Source of the DNA: Flagellimonas eckloniae
GTDB taxonomy: Bacteria; Bacteroidota; Bacteroidia; Flavobacteriales; Flavobacteriaceae
Direction: 5' to 3'
DNA length: 64,000 bases
NCBI RefSeq assembly: GCF_001413955.1
Contig: NZ_LCTZ01000002.1
Coordinates: forward strand, 124,001-188,000
Each line of letters begins with the position of its first letter. The stretch's first letter is position 1. Shown in pieces: positions 28,123-37,825 of the stretch. The notes under the pieces are model-generated. The model saw only the letters and a program-made list of their open reading frames with translations, made no database searches and was not told the origin of the DNA. Made by a program: the position numbers and the translations under genes.

Positions 28123-28787
28123 GATAATTTTTTGATTTTAATGATTAATGAAATTGGTTTTTCATCTTCATTCACCACCTCCTGATAAGTAATCTTGACA
28201 TCTTTAAGGGTTGAAAGTATCTCTGACCAATTTTCAAATGTTCTGGCATACCATGAATGCCCATCTTCAAAATTACCTGGTAAACCCTTCCAAGCATCAG
28301 ATAACCATTGACTTTTATAGGCAAGTCCGTTCTGTATGAGGAAAAATGGATGTAAGGTCTGAATAAGTATGGAACCATTTCGGGAAATGGACTTCAAAGT
28401 GTTCTCCAGTAGTTTTTGCAGCCCTTCCTCCAGATATAGGCAAAAGTTAAAAACTGCTGCATCAAAAGGAGCATTAGGAATAGATTTACCTTTAATTATT
28501 TCCTCAAAAGTGAGTACATAGTAGCTTCCCGAATCTTTTTTTTTGGCCTCTTCTATGAGGTCTTCTATTGCATCAAACCCAACAGTTTGAACCCCCATTT
28601 TGTTTATTTCGCGTGTAAGCCATCCTTCACCACATCCAATGTCCGCGAAATTTTTACAACCAAGGTTAGCAATAGTCTCCAAAATGGCTTTATTGGTGAA
28701 TTTTCTGGACGGAATCTTATTGTCCTGAATTACCTTGATCCATTCTGAGGCATTCTTTTCCCAGGATGAAATGATATCGGTCTTCAT
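28119..28787 (-). CDS. Class I SAM-dependent methyltransferase
   Basis: 222 residues with motif I (FADIGCGEGWLTREI) and the following acidic strand (VGFDAIEDLI), a UbiE/COQ5-like Rossmann fold. Substrate cannot be predicted. It overlaps both anmK and the GH3 gene by 4 bp, so it is translated with muropeptide recycling enzymes; a role in that pathway is only suggested by position. Confidence 0.8.
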   Translation of the reverse strand: MKTDIISSWEKNASEWIKVIQDNKIPSRKFTNKAILETIANLGCKNFADIGCGEGWLTREINKMGVQTVGFDAIEDLIEEAKKKDSGSYYVLTFEEIIKGKSIPNAPFDAAVFNFCLYLEEGLQKLLENTLKSISRNGSILIQTLHPFFLIQNGLAYKSQWLSDAWKGLPGNFEDGHSWYARTFENWSEILSTLKDVKITYQEVVNEDEKPISLIIKIKKLS

Positions 28788-30391
28788 ACGTGAAGTGTTT
28801 TAAGTGTGATAGGGAGTTTTCCCTTTGCTTCTTTTTGACCACTAAAATGGTCATATGCAACTTCTTGAAATTCTGTAAAATCCTGATAAACCACCACCAC
28901 GCTAGTGTCGGATTTCAATTGTAGTATATCAAGCATATATGGATTTCCAAAGAGATAAATCAAAACCCTTTTCTTGTTAATTAAGGTTTGAATGAATTCC
29001 AATGTCGTTTCATCAACCCCAAACTTATTTTTTGGTTTTATGGATGGTGGAAAAAGCGCTAGCACAATATTTTCATTCTTAGCTACTTTGCCTCTGATCA
29101 TTTCTATTGTGGAGCTATTCAGCTGATGGTGTTTTTGCCCAAAATTCTCTTCGATTTTTGAAGAAAAACTGTTTACTGATTGGTTGGGTAATGAAAGATT
29201 GAGAAAATCACTTGTTTTAATTTCTTCAATACCATTTGGGTTTCCATAGAGTTCCGTGATACTGTACGCTGCTATTTTTTTATTTAATTCTGAAGATAAC
29301 TTTGGATTGTGGTTTTCTTCTAAAGAAGTGCTTGAAAATGCTTGCTCTTTTAATTTCCAGACCCTTTTGAAACTCTCTTCTATTCTTTTTTCTGATGCAC
29401 TTGCAATTATTTCTTCGATACCTTCCTTTGAGTGTTCAGAGAAACACATCATATCCATTCCAGCTGCAAATGCATTTGCTTCGAGAAGTCCTTTTTTAGA
29501 ATATTTTTTGGACACAGCATGCATATTCAAAGCATCAGAAATAACGACACCTTCAAAATCCATATCTGCTCGTAATAAATCTGTTATAATTTTTGATGAG
29601 GTAGTGGACGGATTTTCCGAATCCAATGCTGGAATGGATAAATGACCGATCATTACAGCATCTATCCCTTTTTTTATAAGCTTTTGATAGGGGTAGAGTT
29701 CATTTTCCATCAACTCTTCCTTTGATTTATTGATTATGGGTAATCCCAAGTGAGAGTCGGTAGCAGTATCTCCATGTCCGGGAAAGTGTTTAAGAGCCCC
29801 TAATACGCCTACACTTTTCATGCCCTCCAAGTAAGCTTCGGACTTTCTACAAACTACGTATTTGTCATCACCAAAAGCCCGATATCCAATTACTGGATTT
29901 TCTGGATTATTATTAATATCCACTACAGGAGCCAAGTTCCAATGGATACCTGCTTCTTTGCAGTCCGTTGCTATTTGCTTGCCAATAGCAAAAACTAAAT
30001 CGTTGTTTCCTTGGATGGCACCTAAGGTAATTGCATAGGGGTACTGAGGAGTTTTTTCTATTCGCATGGCCAAGCCCCACTCGGCATCAATTGCTACTAG
30101 CAAGGGGAATTCTGCAGCCTTTTGGTACCTAATAATAAGTTTTTTCAGCGTTTCGTAGCTGTCATCATTATGGATTACTTTTTTTTTGCCTTCAAAATTG
30201 GTTGCTGCGCTTGCCCGACTATGAAAAAAACAAATGGCGCCTATACTATTTGTTCGTATCAAATCTTCAATCTTAAGAATATCTTCTTCAGAATCATTGA
30301 TAAATGCTGCGGGCATGAACAATTGACCCACCTTTTGTTTTAAGGTAAGTGTTTTTGTTGCTTCAGCATAGGATAATAAACTGTTATGCAT
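28784..30391 (-). CDS. Glycoside hydrolase family 3, NagZ-like beta-N-acetylhexosaminidase
   Basis: 535 residues. The N-terminal barrel has the NagZ signature KHFPGHGDTATDSH (with the acid/base Asp-His pair) near residue 195 and the nucleophile Asp in VVISDALNMHAV near 282. A C-terminal domain of about 180 residues makes it longer than E. coli NagZ (341 residues) and closer to two-domain Gram-positive NagZ. It would cut GlcNAc from GlcNAc-(anhydro)MurNAc muropeptides. No signal peptide is evident, so a cytoplasmic enzyme fed by AmpG is likely. Confidence 0.9.
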   Translation of the reverse strand: MHNSLLSYAEATKTLTLKQKVGQLFMPAAFINDSEEDILKIEDLIRTNSIGAICFFHSRASAATNFEGKKKVIHNDDSYETLKKLIIRYQKAAEFPLLVAIDAEWGLAMRIEKTPQYPYAITLGAIQGNNDLVFAIGKQIATDCKEAGIHWNLAPVVDINNNPENPVIGYRAFGDDKYVVCRKSEAYLEGMKSVGVLGALKHFPGHGDTATDSHLGLPIINKSKEELMENELYPYQKLIKKGIDAVMIGHLSIPALDSENPSTTSSKIITDLLRADMDFEGVVISDALNMHAVSKKYSKKGLLEANAFAAGMDMMCFSEHSKEGIEEIIASASEKRIEESFKRVWKLKEQAFSSTSLEENHNPKLSSELNKKIAAYSITELYGNPNGIEEIKTSDFLNLSLPNQSVNSFSSKIEENFGQKHHQLNSSTIEMIRGKVAKNENIVLALFPPSIKPKNKFGVDETTLEFIQTLINKKRVLIYLFGNPYMLDILQLKSDTSVVVVYQDFTEFQEVAYDHFSGQKEAKGKLPITLKTLHV

Positions 30392-31700
30392 CGCTTACAT
30401 TCGTTTTTTTACCATAATCTTCGGGGTATTTTAAATATTTAAGTACCAAAAATGCCGGTAAAGCCGCAATGACTACCCACAAAAAGAAGCCATCGTACCC
30501 TAGCCATTCCTGAATATAGCCGCTCAACATTCCTGGAATCATCATTCCTAGAGCCATAAAACCAGTTGCAATAGCGTAATGCGAAGTTTTGGAGACTCCT
30601 TCGGCAACATAAATCAGATATATTAGAAAGGCAGCAAATCCGAATCCGTAACCAAATTGCTCAATAACTACCGTTCCCACTACGGCAACCAAACTTGTAG
30701 ATTGTGTAACGGCAAGAATGGCATAGAGCGCGTTGGGTAGGTTTAAGGCCAATAGCATAGGGAGCATCCATTTTTTTAATCCGTCTCTTGAAATAAGAAT
30801 ACCACCCATAATTCCACCAATGGAAAGCATGATTACTCCCACGGTACCGTAAATGGTTCCTACGGCTTCTGTAGAATATCCCAGGCCGCCTACTTCTAAA
30901 GTATCCAATAAAAAAGGTGATGCCATTTTAACCAATTGCGATTCACCCAATCGGTATGTAAGTATAAACAGTAAGGCCACCCATATCTGGTTCTTCTTGA
31001 AAAAACTTGAAAAGACCTCTGAAAAACTAGTTGGTTTTTCAGTTGTTTTATTTTGAGATACCTCAAATTTGGGGGCAACAAAAAGGTTGGAAATGGTCAA
31101 AACCATCATCAAAACTGCTGCGCAGATCATGGTCATGGACCAAGCTTTTGTGTTGTCTCCATATTTATGTTCAAGAAAACCTGCAAATATGACTAGTAGC
31201 CCTTGCCCTGTTACCATTGCCAAACGGTAAAATGTACTCCGCAGCCCTATAAAAAAGGACTGCTTCTTTTGAGTCAGGCCAATCATGTAATAGCCATCAG
31301 AAGCAATATCATTGGTAGCGGATGCGAAGGCTGCCATCCAAAAGAATGCGAGTGTAATGATAAAGAAGGAATTGGATGGAAGAAATAAACCAATCCCTAA
31401 AAAAGACAAAGCAACAATAAACTGCATACCCAGAAACCATTTTCTTTTTGTTCCATTTAGGTCTACCAATGGGCTCCATAACGGTTTGATTACCCATGGG
31501 AGATATAGCCAACTGGTATACAGTCCAATTTCTGCATTGCCAATACCTAAACGCTTGTACATGATGACAGATACCGTGACTACTAGTATATAGGGAATGC
31601 CTTGCGTAAAATAAAGCAATGGTATCCAAGCCCATGCACCCTTATCTTTTGGTATATTGCCCATCTTAGGACTTTCAGATTTCTGGTTTTCCGCTTGCAT
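30384..31700 (-). CDS. ampG: AmpG-family muropeptide MFS transporter
   Basis: 438 residues with about 12 membrane helices and AmpG-type features: YFTQGIPYILVVTVS at the first helix, LYTSWLYLPWVIKPLWSPLVD in the 2-3 loop and SATNDIASDGYYMIGL near 125. AmpG imports GlcNAc-anhydroMurNAc muropeptides. It overlaps the NagZ-like gene by 8 bp. Context (NagZ-like, AnmK, MurQ) strongly supports this substrate class. Confidence 0.9.
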   Translation of the reverse strand: MQAENQKSESPKMGNIPKDKGAWAWIPLLYFTQGIPYILVVTVSVIMYKRLGIGNAEIGLYTSWLYLPWVIKPLWSPLVDLNGTKRKWFLGMQFIVALSFLGIGLFLPSNSFFIITLAFFWMAAFASATNDIASDGYYMIGLTQKKQSFFIGLRSTFYRLAMVTGQGLLVIFAGFLEHKYGDNTKAWSMTMICAAVLMMVLTISNLFVAPKFEVSQNKTTEKPTSFSEVFSSFFKKNQIWVALLFILTYRLGESQLVKMASPFLLDTLEVGGLGYSTEAVGTIYGTVGVIMLSIGGIMGGILISRDGLKKWMLPMLLALNLPNALYAILAVTQSTSLVAVVGTVVIEQFGYGFGFAAFLIYLIYVAEGVSKTSHYAIATGFMALGMMIPGMLSGYIQEWLGYDGFFLWVVIAALPAFLVLKYLKYPEDYGKKTNVSDA

Positions 31701-31702
31701 GT

Positions 31703-33217
31703 TTAATTCGGCTCTATGGTTAGTTTTTGCAATTTACTTTCATTTCCGAAGGCATCAATTATGGTAATTCCAATACCATTTTTTGATTGCTTTTTTGTCA
31801 ACTGTATCTGGTTGCAGATAGAATTTTGACCAACCGAAAGATAACTCTTTCCAATGAGCAGTTTTTGGTTTTGTACTTTCTTGTTTAAAACATAATAATT
31901 CAAAAAACGTGGAATACTGTCCGAATGGGAAATACAAGTGTTTAGATTGCTATTGGCAACATGGATTGACTCTACAGTTGGAGCGGACACTTCCCGTTTT
32001 GTTTTGGAAATTCCACTTGGATTTTGCGATGGAAGCTTATAAAACTTTTTCTTTAGTATTTTGGTAATCTTCTCATGTTTTCCCAAAAGTGATTTTGCAC
32101 TGAAGAAAACATTGCCAGTTATTTCTTTTTGAGACCTGGCAAGTGAAAGTTGTTTGGGGATTTCTTTGTTCTTGTTCCAGGCTTTGTCTTTGTTGTTCTT
32201 GATTTTATAGATGCCATTACCAATATATAGATTGGTATTTTTGGCTGTATTTGCCCACCACTCCACAATAACTTTATGCGAAGCAGGAGGGTAATTCACA
32301 CTCCAATAAATCTGGGGCACTAAATAATCTAACCATCCTTTTTCAACCCAAAGAAGCGGATTTGCATAAAGATCTTCATAGGTAGTTTGTCCTGCTTTGG
32401 TATCTGACCCACTTGGATCCGTACTCTTGTTTTTCCAAACACCAAAAGGGCTTATACCGAATTGAACCCATGGCTTAGTTTTTTTAATGGCTGTATGAAC
32501 TTTTTTTACCAAAGAATCTACATTGCTTCTTCTCCAGTCTTCTATATTTTGATTTTGCAAATGATAGGTTTGAAAAGCAATACTATCTTTAAATACTTCG
32601 TCTTTGATTTTATAGGGATAAAAATAATCATCAAAATGAATTGCATCAACATGGTAGTTTGAAACTACTTCCTCAATTACTTTGGTCAGTTTTTGCTGTA
32701 CTTCAGGTAATCCAGGGTTGTAATAATATTTTTTACCATACTTGAGCATCCAATTGGGATGTTGATAAAAGTCATGTTCCGGAGATAGTGCAACCGTATC
32801 CAAATCAAAAGTGGCACGATATGGATTGAGCCATGCATGAAATTCCATTCCACGCTTGTGGGTTTCCGCTATCATCCATTCCAAAGGCTTATCGAAGTCT
32901 TCTTTTGGTGCTTCTCCTTCTCTTCCAGTTAGGTATTTAGACCATGGAGCGTGTTCTGTTTTGTAAAATGCATCTCCTGCTGTCCGTATTTGAACAATGG
33001 CTGCATTAAAGTTCAGTTTCTGATAAAAATCAAGAATTTCAATAAAATCCTTCTTTTGTTTTTCTGAATTGTCATTTGCATTTTTAGGCCAATCAATATT
33101 AACAACTGTTGCAATCCAAACTCCCCTGAATTCTTTTTGTGGAGATTTTTTTGTAATTCTTGACGTTGCACAGGAAAGACAAAGGAATATTGGTATTACG
33201 TACAGTATTCTTAACAT
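31703..33217 (-). CDS. GH10-like (GHL10/DUF187) family lipoprotein
   Basis: 504 residues. A lipoprotein signal (LCLSCATSR) precedes a TIM-barrel GHL10 domain starting with FRGVWIATVVNIDWPKN and containing GMEFHAWLNPYRA, DAIHFDDYFYPYK and FGISPFGVWKN; a short beta-rich C-terminal domain follows. Distant relatives include YngK-type proteins; several GHL families are thought to act on cell-wall glycans. It lies 2 bp before ampG and after the SusCD genes, implying outer-membrane cleavage of glycan before import. Confidence 0.85.
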   Translation of the reverse strand: MLRILYVIPIFLCLSCATSRITKKSPQKEFRGVWIATVVNIDWPKNANDNSEKQKKDFIEILDFYQKLNFNAAIVQIRTAGDAFYKTEHAPWSKYLTGREGEAPKEDFDKPLEWMIAETHKRGMEFHAWLNPYRATFDLDTVALSPEHDFYQHPNWMLKYGKKYYYNPGLPEVQQKLTKVIEEVVSNYHVDAIHFDDYFYPYKIKDEVFKDSIAFQTYHLQNQNIEDWRRSNVDSLVKKVHTAIKKTKPWVQFGISPFGVWKNKSTDPSGSDTKAGQTTYEDLYANPLLWVEKGWLDYLVPQIYWSVNYPPASHKVIVEWWANTAKNTNLYIGNGIYKIKNNKDKAWNKNKEIPKQLSLARSQKEITGNVFFSAKSLLGKHEKITKILKKKFYKLPSQNPSGISKTKREVSAPTVESIHVANSNLNTCISHSDSIPRFLNYYVLNKKVQNQKLLIGKSYLSVGQNSICNQIQLTKKQSKNGIGITIIDAFGNESKLQKLTIEPN

Positions 33218-33229
33218 AGCATATAAATA

Positions 33230-33264
33230 AAAAGGCCTACTTAAGTACTAAATGTAGGCCTTTT
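33230..33264 (-). terminator. Intrinsic terminator after susD
   Basis: On the minus strand AAAAGGCCTAC (33264-33254) pairs with GTAGGCCTTT (33240-33231) and runs into Ts. It separates the SusCD transcript from the GHL10-ampG-anmK operon, or attenuates read-through. Confidence 0.7.
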
Positions 33265-33306
33265 CGCTTGATTAAATTGAAACTAACAAACTCAACTCAA
33301 ACTGTT

Positions 33307-34638
33307 TTAAATTGATGGGTCCATAGGAGTATTTGGATTACTATTTCTTTCCAAATCTGGATAGGGGTAAAAGTTCCTATTACGTTCTTCATCATAATTC
33401 ATTGCTGCGCCGCTAGGTTGAGGCCTTCCAAACCTTCTGCTATCTTCCAAACTCATTCCAGTAAGAAAAAGCTCTGACCGCCTGTTTCTATAGATTTCGG
33501 TTAGTAAGGCATCAGCAGTATTGTCACCTGAATATGCGGCAACGTTGGCATTTATAGCAAAAGGATCATCATTATCTGTTAAGACTTCATCCAACGCGGA
33601 TGTGGCAGCCGTTAAATCTGGCGTCCCTTGTCTTAGATTGGCTTCGGCAATAATCAAATTCATTTCATCTGGAATATAAACGGGTAATGAACCGGTATTT
33701 ACATTGAAAAAGCCTGCCAAATCTTCAATGGGCAAGCCATTTTGATTTGTTTCACCCAAATCCACAAGGTAGAAAGCCAATCTTCCATCAGCAGCATCAA
33801 AAGTAAATTCCGCTGGTAAGCCAAAATTATCTCTTGGCTTAAAGTTTGGGGCATCATTTTGAAAAACCCTGGCCCAAATAGGGTTTAGGTTTTGGGAATC
33901 ATATGCAAAAACAGAGGTAGATGTCAAATCAACGCTATTGGCTGCTGTAATAGCTGTAGCATAATTGCCAGCAAAAAGATTGTAGCGTGCCGTCATTGCC
34001 AAAATGGTATTTTCCAAATCAATATTGCCCAAGGTTATGGTATTGGTAAATTCATCTGAAATCGCATTGGCAGATAATTGGCTAATGGCTTCATTTAAAA
34101 GTGCAATGGCTGCCAAAAAACCATCATTTCTTGACACAAAAGCAGCATCATTGTCATTGTTGGTTGCAATAATTACTTGCTCATAGTTTTGAGCTAAACT
34201 TCCTATGGCCATGGCCTTAAAAAGTTTTGCATGGGCAATTAGACCACTTTGCGTGCCAGCGTCCAATTCTATATTGGAGGCATTGGCTTCAATATCTTCC
34301 GCAATTTTCATTACTCGCAACATTGTGGACCACAGCCCTTGAACATTGGAGTTAAAATTAGGGAGATCAGTGCCTCCATCTTCCAACTCAATCATGTTTT
34401 GGAAGGTAGTTGTAATTCCACCTTCCCTGGTAGTAATAGCTGGTGTTTCAATAATCCATCTAACACCTGTGGTAGCGTATAGTTGTTGAAGTCCAACTGC
34501 CGAGGCCAAAATACCCTCACGAGAAGAAAAAGTTTGTTCCTCTGTTGCGGCATTGGGGTTGTTGAAATCAGTTTCGCAAGAAGCAAGTCCTATGGAAAGT
34601 GAAATGCAAATGATAAAATATTTTATATTGTTTTTCAT
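33307..34638 (-). CDS. SusD/RagB-family outer-membrane nutrient-binding lipoprotein
   Basis: 443 residues from the ATG at 34638; the apparent upstream start at 34668 overlaps susC and lacks a signal. The lipoprotein signal ends LASCETDF, and TPR-like helices follow (LIAHAKLFKAMAIGSLAQNYEQ; PDEMNLIIAEANLRQG; IYRNRRSELFLTGMSLEDSRR). SusD proteins form the lid of the SusC transporter and bind glycan or peptide ligands. It is paired with susC 16 bp upstream and followed by cell-wall recycling genes, suggesting peptidoglycan fragments as the cargo (inference). Confidence 0.9.
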   Translation of the reverse strand: MKNNIKYFIICISLSIGLASCETDFNNPNAATEEQTFSSREGILASAVGLQQLYATTGVRWIIETPAITTREGGITTTFQNMIELEDGGTDLPNFNSNVQGLWSTMLRVMKIAEDIEANASNIELDAGTQSGLIAHAKLFKAMAIGSLAQNYEQVIIATNNDNDAAFVSRNDGFLAAIALLNEAISQLSANAISDEFTNTITLGNIDLENTILAMTARYNLFAGNYATAITAANSVDLTSTSVFAYDSQNLNPIWARVFQNDAPNFKPRDNFGLPAEFTFDAADGRLAFYLVDLGETNQNGLPIEDLAGFFNVNTGSLPVYIPDEMNLIIAEANLRQGTPDLTAATSALDEVLTDNDDPFAINANVAAYSGDNTADALLTEIYRNRRSELFLTGMSLEDSRRFGRPQPSGAAMNYDEERNRNFYPYPDLERNSNPNTPMDPSI

Positions 34639-34654
34639 CGTAGCTTTTTTTTGA

Positions 34655-37615
34655 TTAGAAACTAACATTAATCCCTAGTTGATATGTTCTTGGAATTGGT
34701 ACTCCTGCAAAGTCAAAACCTCGTACTCCGTTGCTCTGACCTGCGGTGTTTATTTCAGGATCCCATCCGGAATAATCGTCCCAAGAGATTAAATTCCTAC
34801 CAACAAGACTTATCTCAACATTATCCACTCCGGTAAAAGGAGGTTTAAATCCATAGCTGATTGCTAATTCACGCAGTTTTACAAAAGAACCGTCTTCAAC
34901 AAATTCTTCGAAGATACCGGCCTGAGCCCCTCCAAATCCTTTTGGTCGATTGCCCAAAAGCTCTTGACCGACATTATAGCCACCTCCAAAAATGACATTA
35001 TCCAAAAGCCTTCTATTCCAGTTAAAAACATCGAAACCTTGGACTGCATCGAATTGAATTCTGAATTTGAAATTTTTGTATGCAAATTCGTTGATTAATG
35101 ATCCAAACCAGTCTGGATTGGGATCTCCAAGTACCTTGGAGCTTTCACCATCGGCCGTAGTTCCCCTAAACGGATAACCATCAGCATCCAAAGAGATACT
35201 TCCATCTGCTTCACGAGCGTAAAACTGTCTATAAAAGACACCTAAAGATTCTCCCTCTATAACAAAGTTGGTTGAAAAACTTCCTGCAAGTGAAAATTGT
35301 CCTCCCCCTGCAACTCGGGTAACCGTATTCTCATTTTGTGAAAAAGTTGCAGTGATGTCCCATGAGAAGTCGTTAGTTTTAATAGGAGCACCTTTTAACA
35401 AAATTTCAATCCCTTTATTTTCCAAATCCCCAACATTTTCAATTCTGGACGCAAACCCAGTTGAAGGTGCCAACTCTCTGGGCAACAAAAGATCGGTTAC
35501 ATCTTGTTTATAATATGTAAACTCAATTCCCAACCTGTTGTTTAGAAACCCTGCATCAAAACCAAACTCGATTTCTTCCTGTCGTTCTGGTGCAATATCT
35601 AAATCCCCTTGCTGTGTTCCGGGAATTAAACTTGGAGAACCATTTATTGAAGAAGGATTCAAAGTTGTAAATCTTTGGAAAGCGGAAAGTGCGGTAAGGT
35701 TACCTGCTTGCCCCCAAGAGCCTCTTAACTTGAACGTGTTAAAAGTATCTCCAAAAGTGTCTTCCCAAAAATCCTCTTCAGATATTACATAGGATAAACT
35801 TGCCTTGGCATACAATTGGTTTCTTTCATCTTCACCAAAAGTCGATGCGCCATCTAATCTAATGGCTCCATTTAGATATAGTTTGTCTTTATAGCCAAAC
35901 GATTGCTGTAAAAAAGAGCCCCAGTATGATATTTGTGAGCGTGTTTCCCCTTGTGCCAGAATACTTCCATCGGAAGCAACTTGAACCACAGGAGCTAACC
36001 CATCCGCTTCAATGCCAATTCTATCAAACTCTTCGTATTGCCATGAACCTCCTAATGTGGTGGTCGATTCAATATCATCAGTTATTGGTGTTTGATATGT
36101 AAGATTTAAATCACTATTGTACTGAAAACTATTAATGTCCGCTCTTCTGGAAAAACCGTTACCGTTGGGAGAGGTATTGTTAATAGGAATAAAGGCCGTT
36201 GCAGATTGATTATAAAAATCCAATCCCAACAAATAGCTTGCCCGTAACTTTTCAGTAATCTTTGCATTTAATCCGATACTTGTAATTATCCGATTTACTT
36301 TTTGTCCAAAGTCAAAACGATTCACTGCTTCAGCAGGATTTGTCCTGGGAACAAGAAGTGAAGTGACTGGATAAACTCCAGAATCATCGGGAGAAGGATT
36401 GATGGAATTATCGCTGAAAACAAAACCAGTTATTGCTCCATAGGCAGCATTTATCCCTCCATTTGGAATGTCACTGCTAACGCTTCGTGTAAAATTTAAA
36501 CCTGCACTGATGTCTAGCCAATCAAAAGCCTTTTGGGTAATATTTGTTTTGAATCCTATACGTTGGAAATCAGTATTTTTAATTACACCTTCATTATCCA
36601 GAAAAGATCCAGAAATATAGTAGGATGTTTTTTCATTTCCGCCATTTACTGATAAGAAATTTTCAATTCCAAATCCAGATTGAAAAAATTCATCCTGATA
36701 GTTGTACCTTTCTACCGCAACGGTCTCCAGGTTTTCGCGATCAAAAGGATCTACCCAAGCCAAAGGAACTGTATTGTAGTCTATTTCTTTTCGCAATTCA
36801 TTTACCCTAACATTGGTGGTAAAGGTGAATTTAGGATCTCCTGACTTACCTCTTTTTGTGAAAATTTGAACTACACCATTACTTGCCCTAGAACCATAGA
36901 TTGCCGCTGCGGCCGCACCTTTTATAATTTCTATACGTTCAATGTCGTTGGGGTTTAGATCTACTAATCTGTTTTGGGAATTTCCACCTAAGTCAACCAA
37001 GTTGTTACTATTACTTGAGTTACTGATTATAATCCCGTCCACTATATAAAGCGGATCCGAGTTCCCGAGAACTGTGCTAGGTCCTCTAAGTCTGATGCTG
37101 ATACCACCTGCTGGATCACCTGAGTTCTGTTGTACGAGAGCACCAGATATTTTACCAGAAATGGCCTGGTCTACTGCAATGGCACCATTATTTACAAGAT
37201 CTTCGGACTTTACAGAGGATATGGCGTTACCCAAAGTTCGTTTGTTAACACCTGAGGGGTTCCCGGTAACAACAACCTCATCAAGACTTAAGAGATCTTC
37301 CGACAAGGTAAAATTGTTGGTCATGTCACCACCGGAATAACTCACATTTAATTTTTCCGTTGAATATCCAAGATAGCTGGCAACAAGAAGATAGCCCGAT
37401 TCTGGTAGGTCAACTTGAAAGCTGTAGTTACCGTCAAAATCGGTTACGGTTCCATAAGCAGTGTTTTCGATAAATACGGAAACACCGGGAATAGGTGTTC
37501 CGTTTCTAATGTCTGTGATTGTTCCCGAGAAGGAACCTGAATTTTGGGAAAATGCACTGGTACTTAATACCATACAAACCAAAAACAGCATTTGGCGCGA
37601 GATTTTTTCATTCAT
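34655..37615 (-). CDS. SusC/RagA-family TonB-linked outer-membrane transporter
   Basis: 986 residues from the ATG at 37615, where a clear signal peptide begins (FLVCMVLSTSAFSQ). A carboxypeptidase-D-like regulatory domain follows (GTITDIRNGTPIPGVSVFIE), then the plug (VVVTGNPSGVNKRTLGNAIS; DPLYIVDG) and a 22-strand barrel ending in an aromatic residue (QLGINVSF). It imports oligomers across the outer membrane using TonB energy. It is divergent from a DeoR regulator over an operator-like array (37696-37747). Confidence 0.93.
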   Translation of the reverse strand: MNEKISRQMLFLVCMVLSTSAFSQNSGSFSGTITDIRNGTPIPGVSVFIENTAYGTVTDFDGNYSFQVDLPESGYLLVASYLGYSTEKLNVSYSGGDMTNNFTLSEDLLSLDEVVVTGNPSGVNKRTLGNAISSVKSEDLVNNGAIAVDQAISGKISGALVQQNSGDPAGGISIRLRGPSTVLGNSDPLYIVDGIIISNSSNSNNLVDLGGNSQNRLVDLNPNDIERIEIIKGAAAAAIYGSRASNGVVQIFTKRGKSGDPKFTFTTNVRVNELRKEIDYNTVPLAWVDPFDRENLETVAVERYNYQDEFFQSGFGIENFLSVNGGNEKTSYYISGSFLDNEGVIKNTDFQRIGFKTNITQKAFDWLDISAGLNFTRSVSSDIPNGGINAAYGAITGFVFSDNSINPSPDDSGVYPVTSLLVPRTNPAEAVNRFDFGQKVNRIITSIGLNAKITEKLRASYLLGLDFYNQSATAFIPINNTSPNGNGFSRRADINSFQYNSDLNLTYQTPITDDIESTTTLGGSWQYEEFDRIGIEADGLAPVVQVASDGSILAQGETRSQISYWGSFLQQSFGYKDKLYLNGAIRLDGASTFGEDERNQLYAKASLSYVISEEDFWEDTFGDTFNTFKLRGSWGQAGNLTALSAFQRFTTLNPSSINGSPSLIPGTQQGDLDIAPERQEEIEFGFDAGFLNNRLGIEFTYYKQDVTDLLLPRELAPSTGFASRIENVGDLENKGIEILLKGAPIKTNDFSWDITATFSQNENTVTRVAGGGQFSLAGSFSTNFVIEGESLGVFYRQFYAREADGSISLDADGYPFRGTTADGESSKVLGDPNPDWFGSLINEFAYKNFKFRIQFDAVQGFDVFNWNRRLLDNVIFGGGYNVGQELLGNRPKGFGGAQAGIFEEFVEDGSFVKLRELAISYGFKPPFTGVDNVEISLVGRNLISWDDYSGWDPEINTAGQSNGVRGFDFAGVPIPRTYQLGINVSF

Positions 37616-37695
37616 AAAGTTGATTTTTGCTTTTCGCATTTGAGTTAGTAATTCGTTGAGGATTAGTGTTCTTATCTTAAAATGAATAAATGGTC

Positions 37696-37747
37696 TGCAT
37701 AAAAATATGCAAAAAACTGCAAATATTGCAAGTTTATGCAATATTTG
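37696..37747. promoter_or_regulatory. Phased TGCAA operator array between susC and deoR
   Basis: TGCATA-AAAA-TATGCA at 37696-37711 is palindromic; CAAATATTGCA (37720-37730) and TGCAATATTTG (37737-37747) form a perfect 11-bp inverted repeat. TGCA(A) occurs at 37708, 37718, 37727 and 37737, that is every 9-10 bp on one face of the helix. Similar TTGCAA/TTTATGC repeats precede the second DeoR gene. A DeoR binding region is the simplest reading. Confidence 0.6.
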
Positions 37748-37759
37748 TAATTTAGAATT

Positions 37760-37789
37760 TTGGACAAGCCAATTTTTACCTTATTTTTC
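37760..37789 (+). promoter_or_regulatory. Promoter of the first deoR gene
   Basis: TTG (37760-37762), 19 bp, TATTTTTC (37782-37789): one mismatch to TAnnTTTG. It lies 36 bp before the ATG and just downstream of the operator array. Confidence 0.5.
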
Positions 37790-37825
37790 GACAACTATTG
37801 TATCCATCTTAAATAGTAAAATCAA

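Noticed and set aside
37616..37741. N-terminal extension of SusC
   Set aside because: The in-frame upstream codons run through the operator array, and a clean signal peptide begins at 37615.
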